A stretch of 30,361 bases of DNA, taken from positions 1-30,361 of the forward strand of contig JAIFMH010000064.1 of assembly GCA_020048595.1 (NCBI GenBank), written 5' to 3'. The notes beneath the pieces were generated by a model. It did not search any database. It was given only the letters and a program-made list of their open reading frames with translations, and had not been told where the DNA came from. Of this stretch, positions 16,857-23,761 are shown in pieces. The DNA is from Bacteroidota bacterium. Its GTDB lineage: Bacteria > Bacteroidota > Bacteroidia > Bacteroidales > UBA4417. Both the position numbers and the translations under genes were made by a program. Numbering within the stretch: position 1 is the first letter of the stretch; every line of letters starts with the position of its first letter.

Positions 16857-17750
16857 TTAGTCAGCAGTAACTACAAGATATTTACTTCTGCTCCAAAAAT
16901 CGGTATAGTTCAGAATAACCAGTTTTTCAACTAATTTCTTGTCAGCTGTGCTAACCAATTTGTATGATCCGGTAGGATGGTTTGAAAGCAGAACTGCTTT
17001 TTTCTTGTTGATTGGAAGCTCAGTGAAGACAGTGATATCGGTTTTGGTAAAATTGGTTTTATCAAAATCGGCAGTAACCGTTTTGGAACGGCCAATTCCA
17101 ATGAATCCACCTGTTTTATCAATAACCTTTTTTTCTTTCAGCTCTTTGGTTGTGCCTACTACAAAATAAGCAGTATTAAGGGCAGCTGTTTTTTCATCAA
17201 TGGCTTGTTGTTTGGCTTTGTTTTCAGCACTAAGGTTATCAACGTTAGCATTAAGGTTTGTTACCTGATTACCTAAATCAGCAACTTTAATGTTAAGTTT
17301 ACCAAGCTGATCTTTTAAATCTGCGATCTCAGCATCTTTCTCAGCAATTGATTTTTCAAGGTTTGTAATCATTGCTTCAAGTTCAGCAACTTTAGCTGTG
17401 GAGCCTTTAAGTTGTTTTTTTAATGATGCAACCTGGGCGCGGTTTTTTTCCAGAAGCTGATAAATAGCATTGATGTCGCCGGTTATCTGTTCACGTGCGC
17501 TTGATTGTACCTCTGTACCACCTTTGGTATTCTGGCTGATAATATTTTCTTTCATTTTGATTGAATCGAGGTTCGATTGAATCTCATTAAAAGCTCTGAC
17601 GAATTCCATAACTGTGGTATCCTTTTGAAAACCAAGAGCAAGAAGACTGTCGTTTTTGGATTTCAGCCTTGCATTTTCTTCTTTCATCTTATTGCAACTC
17701 ACGGTCATTAACATGGCCGGAATAAGCATCAATAACAATAATTTTTTCAT
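16857..17750 (-). CDS. Coiled-coil lipoprotein of unknown function
   Basis: 297 aa. Lipobox TVSC puts the lipidated Cys at 19. Residues 21-40 and about 85-190 are rich in heptads (LEKNRAQVASLKKQL, AELEAMITNLEKSIAEKDAE, VADLGNQVTNLNANVDNLSA) and predict a long parallel coiled coil. A conserved-looking globular end follows (AYFVVGTTKELKEKKVI, GGFIGIGRSKTV, then HPTGSYKL and ILNYTDFWSRSKYLVV). The shape suggests a periplasmic rod anchored to a membrane by the lipid, with the C-terminal domain held away from it. I do not recognise a named family, though proteins of this layout are common in Bacteroidales. Single-gene unit with its own terminator and a strong -7 box. Confidence 0.82.
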   Translation of the reverse strand: MKKLLLLMLIPAMLMTVSCNKMKEENARLKSKNDSLLALGFQKDTTVMEFVRAFNEIQSNLDSIKMKENIISQNTKGGTEVQSSAREQITGDINAIYQLLEKNRAQVASLKKQLKGSTAKVAELEAMITNLEKSIAEKDAEIADLKDQLGKLNIKVADLGNQVTNLNANVDNLSAENKAKQQAIDEKTAALNTAYFVVGTTKELKEKKVIDKTGGFIGIGRSKTVTADFDKTNFTKTDITVFTELPINKKKAVLLSNHPTGSYKLVSTADKKLVEKLVILNYTDFWSRSKYLVVTAD

Positions 17751-17783
17751 AAAAGTTTTTTTGGTTAAAGGTTAAATAACGAG

Positions 17784-17791
17784 CAAAGGTA
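17784..17791 (-). promoter_or_regulatory. -7 promoter box of the coiled-coil lipoprotein gene
   Basis: The minus strand reads TACCTTTG, an exact consensus match, 33 nt before the ATG. No -33 TTG is found at the usual distance. Confidence 0.5.
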
Positions 17792-18150
17792 CAATCAATT
17801 GTATGGATTTGAACTAATTTTATGAAAATTGATTTATTTAATTCTGGAAATCAACAAATATAAGGGTTTTAAAGGGATAAATATTCTCATTCTGCTAAAA
17901 TATTCTTATTTAACAGCGCAATTTTCCCTTTAACAGGTGTTAGTTGAACCAATAATTGAGTAAATATGTTCTTCGGATTGTAAACTGATTTATGGCTATG
18001 ATGCATAGCTTTATGTTAAAGAAATTCTTTCTTTGTTCTTAAATTGATGGATTTCGATTTTTAAAATAGTACGTATATCCCGGGTCAGAGTTTTCGCATT
18101 ACACTTTCTTACAGCCGCTGTTTTTGTCTTTACCTCATTGCTCTTTTCAT

Positions 18151-18158
18151 TACCTTTG
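18151..18158 (+). promoter_or_regulatory. -7 promoter box of the rRNA methyltransferase gene
   Basis: TACCTTTG is an exact consensus match, 17 nt before the ATG at 18176. TTTG at 18123-18126 is a possible -33 element with a 24-nt spacer. The leader would be about 10 nt. Confidence 0.55.
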
Positions 18159-18175
18159 CCACCCTACCTAAGCAT

Positions 18176-19366
18176 ATGACAACCTATCCTCAGATTATAC
18201 TAAAACCCGGCAAAGAAGTTCCGGTACTCCGTTTTCACCCCTGGATTTTTTCGGGAGCAATAGAAAAAACTATCGGTAAACCTGCTGAAGGAGACATCGT
18301 AGAGTGTATTTCCTCTGCCGGGAATTACCTGGCAACAGGGCATTGTATGCCGGGATCGTTAGCCGTGAAGCTTTTTACGTTTAAAAGACAAGAAATAAAT
18401 GATGCCTTCTGGTACTCGAAAATAAAGGAAGTCTGGCAGGTTCGCCATTCAGTTGGCCTTACTGATAATCCAGGTACAACAGCTTATCGCCTTGTACACA
18501 ATGAAGGCGACAGTATGCCGGGCCTGATTGTGGATGTATATGGAAATCTGGCGGTGCTTCAGGCACATTCAACCGGGATGCACGATATAAGGCAAATACT
18601 TGCCGATGCTATTGTTTCGGTTAGCGAAGGCAGGATTACCTCGGTGTACGACAAAAGTTCCGAATCCATCCGTAAAATGACTGGCCGTACAGTAAGTGAT
18701 GGTTTCCTGGTTGGTACTCTTGGTGAATGCGAAGTGCTTGAAAACGGCCATCGCTTTCATGTAAATGTGGTTACAGGTCAAAAAACCGGTTTTTTCCTCG
18801 ATCAGCGCGAGAATAGGGAACTGCTTGCCAGGTATGCAAAGGATAAGCATGTTCTGAATATGTTCGGATATACCGGGGGCTTTTCTGTTTATGGCGCCAG
18901 TGCAGGAGCTAAGGTTGTGCATACGGTTGATAGTTCAGCACCGGCAATCGCAATAGCTGAAAAAAACATGAAACTGAATGGTTTTGATGCTTCTGCGTAT
19001 GACTGTATTGTTGCCGATGCCCGTAAGTATATCGAAACAATGGAGTTTGGTCAATATGATGTGATAGTACTCGATCCGCCTGCATATGCCAAAAATGTGG
19101 CTTCACGCAGCCAGGCGCTTAAAGGATATCGTACCATAAATGCAATGGCACTGGCAAAAATAAAAAGCGGAGGAGTATTGTTTACATTTTCCTGCTCACA
19201 GGTTGTAGACAGGCAGATGTTTACTTCAGCAGTTACAGCAGCTGCCGTTGATGCAGGCCGGCAGGTACGGATTATTCAGCATCTTTCGCAACCGCCTGAT
19301 CATCCTGTGAATATCTTTCACCAGGAAGGGGAATACCTGAAAGGGCTTGTACTTCTGGTGGATTAA
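18176..19366 (+). CDS. RlmI-type 23S rRNA cytosine-5 methyltransferase
   Basis: 396 aa, cytoplasmic. Residues 5-70 form an N-terminal PUA domain (KEVPVLRFHPWIFSGAI). Residues 190-396 form a class I SAM methyltransferase: motif X and the fold entry FHVNVVTGQKTGFFLDQRENR (194-214), motif I LNMFGYTGGFSVYGASAGA (227-245), motif II VDSS (251-254), motif IV DPPAYAKN (300-307) and the catalytic Cys340 in FTFSCSQ (337-342). This layout matches E. coli RlmI (YccW), which makes m5C1962 in 23S rRNA. The exact target base is assumed from the family. Single gene, ATG chosen with a consensus -7 box just upstream. No clear terminator follows. Confidence 0.88.
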   Translation: MTTYPQIILKPGKEVPVLRFHPWIFSGAIEKTIGKPAEGDIVECISSAGNYLATGHCMPGSLAVKLFTFKRQEINDAFWYSKIKEVWQVRHSVGLTDNPGTTAYRLVHNEGDSMPGLIVDVYGNLAVLQAHSTGMHDIRQILADAIVSVSEGRITSVYDKSSESIRKMTGRTVSDGFLVGTLGECEVLENGHRFHVNVVTGQKTGFFLDQRENRELLARYAKDKHVLNMFGYTGGFSVYGASAGAKVVHTVDSSAPAIAIAEKNMKLNGFDASAYDCIVADARKYIETMEFGQYDVIVLDPPAYAKNVASRSQALKGYRTINAMALAKIKSGGVLFTFSCSQVVDRQMFTSAVTAAAVDAGRQVRIIQHLSQPPDHPVNIFHQEGEYLKGLVLLVD

Positions 19367-19403
19367 GGGATAAATCAGAACAGGAATAAATCACAGTTAA
19401 GGC

Positions 19404-19437
19404 AAGTCCCAAGTCCCAAAATCCAAGTCTCAAAATC
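19404..19437. repeat. 14-bp tandem repeat
   Basis: CAAGTCCCAAAATC (19410-19423) is followed directly by CAAGTCTCAAAATC (19424-19437), one mismatch, with a partial AAGTCCC unit before it. It lies after the rRNA methyltransferase stop. Confidence 0.75.
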
Positions 19438-19560
19438 CTGGAAAGAAGATCCAAGGGGAAATCAGAAAAGATTGTAAGTGATGCTTATGGTTTTAAAGTC
19501 CTGGAATTTAAATTTTAGGATTTGAAGCATGGATTTCCTTTTGAAAACTCACAGACTATC

Positions 19561-19579
19561 CCATTAACCATTAACCATT
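19561..19579. repeat. 7-bp tandem repeat CCATTAA
   Basis: Two perfect CCATTAA units plus CCATT, followed by the diverged CTATTAACTATAACC. It lies just after the stop of the S4-domain gene. Low-complexity arrays of this kind are common between Bacteroidota genes. Confidence 0.65.
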
Positions 19580-19605
19580 TTCTATTAACTATAACCTGCC
19601 ACCAA

Positions 19606-19998
19606 CTACCACGATTCCTTACTATTCTTCAACTGATCAATAACACGCCGTAGTTTTTTTGTAGGACGCCCGGCTCCGCGGTCGCGGTATTCGCTGTTGG
19701 TATCATTGATCATTTGTACGCGGTCGTATTCGGTTTGCAAGGTCAGATCTTCCATGAAATCAGGTACAAGTTTTGCATTTACCCTGCTTTTTGGAAATTG
19801 TTTTACACGCACCGTTTTGAAAAGCGGATTCAGGCTAACAGTAATAATGTCGCCTTCTTTAATTTCTTTCGAAGCCTTCACATTGCTGCCGTCCATCTTC
19901 ACTTTCCCTGCTTTGCATGCGTCGGTTGCCAGGCTTCGCGACTTGAATAGCCGTACTTCCCAGAGCCATTTGTCGATGCGTAGTGATTCGGTGGGCAT
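19606..19998 (-). CDS. S4-domain RNA-binding protein, Hsp15-like
   Basis: 130 aa. Residues 6-65 are an S4 RNA-binding domain (LRIDKWLWEVRLFKSRSLATDACKAGKV split over 6-33, then VKASKEIKEGDIITV). The tail is basic (RGAGRPTKKLRRVIDQLK, 107-124). The layout and length match E. coli Hsp15 (HslR), which binds free 50S subunits carrying a stalled nascent chain and helps recycling. The gene lies 95 nt downstream of der in the same direction and may be co-transcribed, which fits a ribosome-related role. Start ATG at 19998. No terminator is visible downstream. Confidence 0.85.
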   Translation of the reverse strand: MPTESLRIDKWLWEVRLFKSRSLATDACKAGKVKMDGSNVKASKEIKEGDIITVSLNPLFKTVRVKQFPKSRVNAKLVPDFMEDLTLQTEYDRVQMINDTNSEYRDRGAGRPTKKLRRVIDQLKNSKESW

Positions 19999-20040
19999 AT
20001 TTGCTTTAAGAGAGTTTGCTGAACTTAAGAGTGGGAGAAG

Positions 20041-20070
20041 GGGCGACAGAGCGATGGGCGACAGGGCGAT
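20041..20070. repeat. GC-rich 15-bp tandem duplication
   Basis: GGGCGACAGAGCGAT (20041-20055) and GGGCGACAGGGCGAT (20056-20070) differ at one base. They stand out by G+C content from the AT-rich surroundings, in the 95-nt gap between der and the S4 gene. Confidence 0.75.
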
Positions 20071-20093
20071 CGGACTTCCGTCATCTAACTTTT

Positions 20094-21398
20094 TTATTTT
20101 TTCCTGAAATATACCTCCATTGGTACGCCCGTAAAGTTGAACTGCTCGCGGATACGGTTTTCGGCAAACCGTTTGTATGGATCTTTAACGTATTGAGGAA
20201 GATTGCAGAAAATTACAAAAGTGGGGTATGGAGTCTTAATCTGCGTTACATATTTGATTTTAACTTCTTTCCCTTTTATAAACGGAGGAGGTGTTCCATC
20301 AAAGATGGGTAAAAGCACGTCGTTCAGTTTGCGGGTAGGAATGTGTTTTCTCCTGTTTTCATAAACTGCAGTTGCTTCTTCAAGTGCTTTATGGATACGT
20401 TGCTTATTGAGTACCGAAGTAAAAACAATTGGCACATCCGAAAATGGAGCGATATTTTTTCGGATTGCTTCTTCGTAGTATTTATGGGTATTTGTGTCTT
20501 TTTCAACAAGGTCCCATTTATTTACAATGATAACAATGCCTTTGTGGTTGTTCTGAGCCAGCCTGAAAATATTCATGTCCTGCGATTCCCAGCCTTGTGT
20601 TGCGTCGATCATAATAAAAACCACCTCGCTGCTTTCGATGGCACGGATGGAACGCATTACGGAGTAGAACTCAATATTCTCGAATACTTTCGATTTTTTA
20701 CGCAAACCGGCAGTATCGACCAGCAGAAAGTCGAATCCAAATGAATTGTAACGTGTATATATGCTGTCGCGGGTGGTTCCGGCAACAGGAGTAACTATAT
20801 TCCGTTCAATGCCAAGCAGTGCATTAATAAAGGATGACTTACCAACATTTGGTCTTCCGACAACCGTAAATTTTGGCAAGTCAGGAAGGGTTTCGGGTGT
20901 TGCTTTATCAAATTCTTTTACTATCGCATCCAGCAGATCGCCGGTTCCACCTCCATTGGAGGATGATACTGCATAAATTTCTTTAAAACCAAGACTGTAA
21001 AAGTCCGAAACTTCATGAAATTTATCCGGACTGTCAATCTTATTTACAGCCAGAATTGCTTTTTTGGGTGAGCGGCGGATCATATTGGCAACATCCTTAT
21101 CGAGCGGAGTAAGACCTTCGCGGGCATCAACCATAAAAAGTATAACATCAGCCTCTTCTATAGCAAGTTCTACCTGCTTTATAATTTCGTTTTCAAATAC
21201 ATCATCGCCGCCGATAACTACCCCGCCGGTATCTATAATCGAAAATTCTATTCCATTCCAGTCGCTGTGGCCATAATGGCGGTCGCGTGTAACTCCGCTG
21301 GTAGGATCAACGATTGCGTCGAGCGAACCGGTCATGCGGTTAAAAAATGTGCTTTTGCCAACATTTGGCCGGCCAACAATAGCCAGAATATTTCCCAT
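20094..21398 (-). CDS. der: Ribosome-assembly GTPase Der (EngA)
   Basis: 434 aa, the usual length. Two tandem GTPase domains and a C-terminal KH-like domain. First domain: G1 GRPNVGKS (9-16), G3 DTGG (56-59), G4 NKID (119-122). Second domain: G1 GRPNVGKS (181-188), G3 DTAG (228-231), G4 NKWD (293-296). The KH-like domain spans about 350-434 (RKLNDVLLPIFDG to the end MEVYFRKK). Der is essential for 50S ribosomal subunit maturation. All nucleotide-binding motifs are intact. A consensus -7 box lies about 100 nt upstream of the ATG. The S4-domain gene follows on the same strand. Confidence 0.97.
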   Translation of the reverse strand: MGNILAIVGRPNVGKSTFFNRMTGSLDAIVDPTSGVTRDRHYGHSDWNGIEFSIIDTGGVVIGGDDVFENEIIKQVELAIEEADVILFMVDAREGLTPLDKDVANMIRRSPKKAILAVNKIDSPDKFHEVSDFYSLGFKEIYAVSSSNGGGTGDLLDAIVKEFDKATPETLPDLPKFTVVGRPNVGKSSFINALLGIERNIVTPVAGTTRDSIYTRYNSFGFDFLLVDTAGLRKKSKVFENIEFYSVMRSIRAIESSEVVFIMIDATQGWESQDMNIFRLAQNNHKGIVIIVNKWDLVEKDTNTHKYYEEAIRKNIAPFSDVPIVFTSVLNKQRIHKALEEATAVYENRRKHIPTRKLNDVLLPIFDGTPPPFIKGKEVKIKYVTQIKTPYPTFVIFCNLPQYVKDPYKRFAENRIREQFNFTGVPMEVYFRKK

Positions 21399-21497
21399 GA
21401 GTGATTTTTGCTTTGCTCAGTTTGTATCGGATGTTTATGTGATTCAGGCATTTGCTGACTGAATTGAGCGATTGTCAAACTGAAATTGTAATTTTTG

Positions 21498-21505
21498 CAA
21501 AGGTA
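21498..21505 (-). promoter_or_regulatory. -7 promoter box of der
   Basis: The minus strand reads TACCTTTG, an exact match to TAnnTTTG. The 5' UTR would be about 93 nt. No -33 TTG is clear. Confidence 0.5.
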
Positions 21506-21747
21506 GCCTAAATTCTGAATTTTCTCATAATTGTTTCTGATTTAAAGGGATAGGTGTTTTGTTGGGGAAAATGATCCTGGTTTTATTCCAAATACTTGTT
21601 AAAATGAATTTTTCGTCATTTGCACTTAATCAGAACTGAGAATTGTAAAACGGACATTGAATTTGTACGCAAAATGTTAATGCCTAAAACTTATTATATC
21701 CTGAGCAATTTTCAGCAGTACCAGATGATTTTTGGTTACATGTGTTA

Positions 21748-21892
21748 TATTCAGATTGCGCAATCAGAGTCAGTGGTTAGCTATTTGCTTTGGTTGGGTT
21801 AATCCCGATTCCGCAAATCTTTGTTGCAAATTACCTGCAATTGACAATCATCAGATTTGATAAAACGGTTATGTCACTGTGTGATTTGGCTA
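21748..21892. repeat. Diverged copy B of the 146-bp element
   Basis: Aligns end to end with 8471-8616 and is 145 bp long. Shared blocks include ATTGCGCAAT at the left end, CTATTTGC, GGTTGG, TTGACAA and AGATTTG in the same order and spacing. Identity is roughly two thirds by eye. The right terminal repeat is degraded (TGTGTGATTTGG against TGCGCAATTTGG). The ATTTGC/GCAAAT inner pairing is retained. Confidence 0.7.
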
Positions 21893-21900
21893 AAAAATAA

Positions 21901-21930
21901 AATGCCCGGAACTTATTAAGACCGGGCATT
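21901..21930 (-). terminator. Terminator hairpin
   Basis: AATGCCCGG (21901-21909) pairs perfectly with CCGGGCATT (21922-21930) around a 12-nt loop. The U-rich side is on the minus strand (A-rich 21891-21900). It lies 190 nt after the stop of the cytochrome-like gene and directly abuts repeat copy B. Confidence 0.7.
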
Positions 21931-22117
21931 AATTAATGTGGATGGAAACCAGGTAAACTTTTAGCGGGAAAACATAGGCCCCAAAAGGTTATTAAACGAA
22001 GCAGCTTAAAGTATCCTGATAAATTTTAACTGTTATGGCTTTGGATAATAAAGCTTCTGCTAATTCGTGAAAATCTGATCCGGAGCATTCTCACAAGAAC
22101 CCGGATGTTATATCCTA

Positions 22118-22474
22118 TCAATCAGCCAAACTGCCTCCTGCGCTTATCCAGTCTGAAATCTTTGCCTTGTCTGACGCTGATAAAGGTCCTGATGGCGGCA
22201 TTGTTCCAAGATCAACAGCCAATGTTTTAATTAATCCTCCATTTGCAACAATATTCGCATTCGATTCAAAATTTAAGCCTCCTGTATTTGATGGTGATGC
22301 ATGGCAGCCTGATGATGCACAACTATTTGATATTACGGTTTTCACTGCCAGAAACTTTGGCCCTGCTGTACCTCCGGAAGGATCGGGGGTCGTGTCGGAA
22401 TCATCACTTTTTGAACAGGAAAAAGTAATCCCCATTATTGTCGCTATGCTGATAAGATAGATGAGTTTTTTCAT
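22118..22474 (-). CDS. Small cytochrome-c-like lipoprotein with CX4CH motif
   Basis: 118 aa. Lipobox ITFSC, Cys20. A Ser/Asp/Pro/Gly-rich linker (21-38) precedes one small domain. The haem-type motif is C52-ASSG-C57-H58, CX4CH instead of the common CXXCH. Met92 in TMPPSGPLS is placed as the distal axial ligand, and SDKAKISDWISAGG (101-114) matches the last helix of class I cytochromes c. Similar CxxxxCH single-domain lipoproteins are seen in Bacteroidota. Covalent haem attachment is likely but not certain. The partner and electron path are unknown, since it stands alone. Lipidation would tether it to a membrane on the periplasmic side. Confidence 0.75.
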   Translation of the reverse strand: MKKLIYLISIATIMGITFSCSKSDDSDTTPDPSGGTAGPKFLAVKTVISNSCASSGCHASPSNTGGLNFESNANIVANGGLIKTLAVDLGTMPPSGPLSASDKAKISDWISAGGSLAD

Positions 22475-22569
22475 TGAAATTGGTTTAGGTTGATTAATAA
22501 ATACTTTTAACGTTCTACGCTTTTCATAGTAATGGCCTTACAGTCTGATAAAATAAAATTTAAAAAAGA

Positions 22570-22595
22570 GGCCCGGCTATCCTCGCAGCCGGACC
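22570..22595 (-). terminator. Orphan terminator-like hairpin
   Basis: GGCCCGGCT (22570-22578) pairs with AGCCGGACC (22587-22595) with one C-A mismatch. On the minus strand it is followed by a U-rich run (A-rich 22561-22568). No minus-strand gene is found upstream, so it may mark a lost gene or an unseen small RNA. Confidence 0.5.
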
Positions 22596-22757
22596 ATTAT
22601 TGCAAAAGATTTGGTTAATTGAGGATTCGGTAATTTCATTTGTTCCTGCTTTACTTAAATGGAGTGTTTCGGTTTGATTTATTTTGACCTGATACTTTTT
22701 GAATGGGAACACTTTCATTAGCTATTTCTTTGACAGAGTAAAACTACTTTGATACAA

Positions 22758-22918
22758 ATGGCAGAAAAAATAAAGGATGCTGAACGGGAATTATTTAATG
22801 CTGAACCGGATTTTCCTGGCTACTTTCCGGACAGTGTCATAGTCTTGAAAATGAATATTATCAGGCTGTGCCGAAAAACGCACCAATTACATTGATTCAT
22901 GACGTGGTTTGGTTTTAA
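22758..22918 (+). pseudogene. Possible frameshifted relic of a small gene
   Basis: ATG at 22758 opens a frame beginning MAEKIKDAERELFNAEPDF and ending at TGA 22893. Shifted by two bases, a second frame continues HSLENEYYQAVPKNAPITL and ends at TAA 22916. Both halves look protein-like and one indel would join them. No family is recognised and the stretch is short, so chance is possible. Confidence 0.25.
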
Positions 22919-23761
22919 TTCCGATGATCTGCTCCTTAAAATTACTACTCGTTTTCTTCTGGGCTCTAATATAATTTAACACTCTTTGTCTTCAAATTAT
23001 TGCCATAATTGTTATAAATAAAGGTGCAGAGCACTGTAATATTTGCAGACAACCACAGAAAATATCATACAAGGTGCAGCTCACCGTACCCCGAAGGGCG
23101 CGACGAAGTCATGTCTTGTGTTTTTCACCGATACTATCAGTTCGGCAATACTCAGGCTCGGGGAATAAAGTCAATGCCTGAATCTGAAGTCTGGAAGTTA
23201 ATTCTTCGCAAACTGATTGTACCTGTCGTCAGTTTCCGGTGAAGTAATTTAGAGGATGAAAGGAACCTATTTGTCAAATCCAACAACAGTGCCCCGAAAA
23301 ATTAAAACCGGATTCTGTATATTGATATTCCACTGTAAATAATGATTTTCTGTTTAGTTGCATTGTTTGCTGAAACACTAGCAGAATAGCTTATATCTGC
23401 TGATTATAAGCTTATTATGTCAGGTTAATTTGGCTATTATTTAATAAATATGGTGTATTTTAGACAATTAATTCGTACTTTAGTATTCTGATGGATATGT
23501 ATTACTGGATAATAATTTCCTGAGGATACTCTATTTGCTCTTCTTGTCTCTCCTTTTCAGGTGGATTTTTTGTACAATGATCTTTCCAATAGCTTTTTAA
23601 ACGTAAAAGTCATTAGCTTTTGTTTCAATGTGATCCCCAATCACTAAAACCAGTTAACTGAAGCAATTACTGTATTACTTCCCGGCCGGGGTTTCAAACT
23701 TAGCGTACTTGCATTTATTTGCTCCAATCATTCTGATTTAGTGCATATAATAACTCCAGTT

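Larger units (their letters stand above)
17751..18175. other. Divergent promoter region
   Basis: 425 nt between the coiled-coil lipoprotein gene and the methyltransferase gene. It is AT-rich and holds the -7 boxes of both, at 17784-17791 (-) and 18151-18158 (+). Nothing else is recognised. Confidence 0.5.
21399..22117. other. Intergenic region with promoter, repeat copy B and a terminator
   Basis: 719 nt without a plausible gene. It holds the der promoter (21498-21505), repeat copy B (21748-21892) and a hairpin terminator (21901-21930). The rest shows nothing I recognise. Confidence 0.5.
22475..23761. other. 1.3-kb gene desert
   Basis: No convincing gene on either strand. It holds a minus-oriented terminator-like hairpin (22570-22595) with no gene upstream of it, a possible frameshifted gene relic (22758-22918) and a short GC-rich patch near 23078-23110. 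The remainder is AT-rich. It looks like a region of gene decay. Confidence 0.5.

Noticed and set aside
21620..21802. 60-residue plus-strand frame running into repeat copy B
   Set aside because: It ends inside the dispersed element, and the matching part of copy A has no such frame.
23024..23242. 72-residue plus-strand frame in the gene desert
   Set aside because: No family resemblance, no promoter box, and composition unlike the neighbouring genes; it includes the GC-rich patch only by chance.
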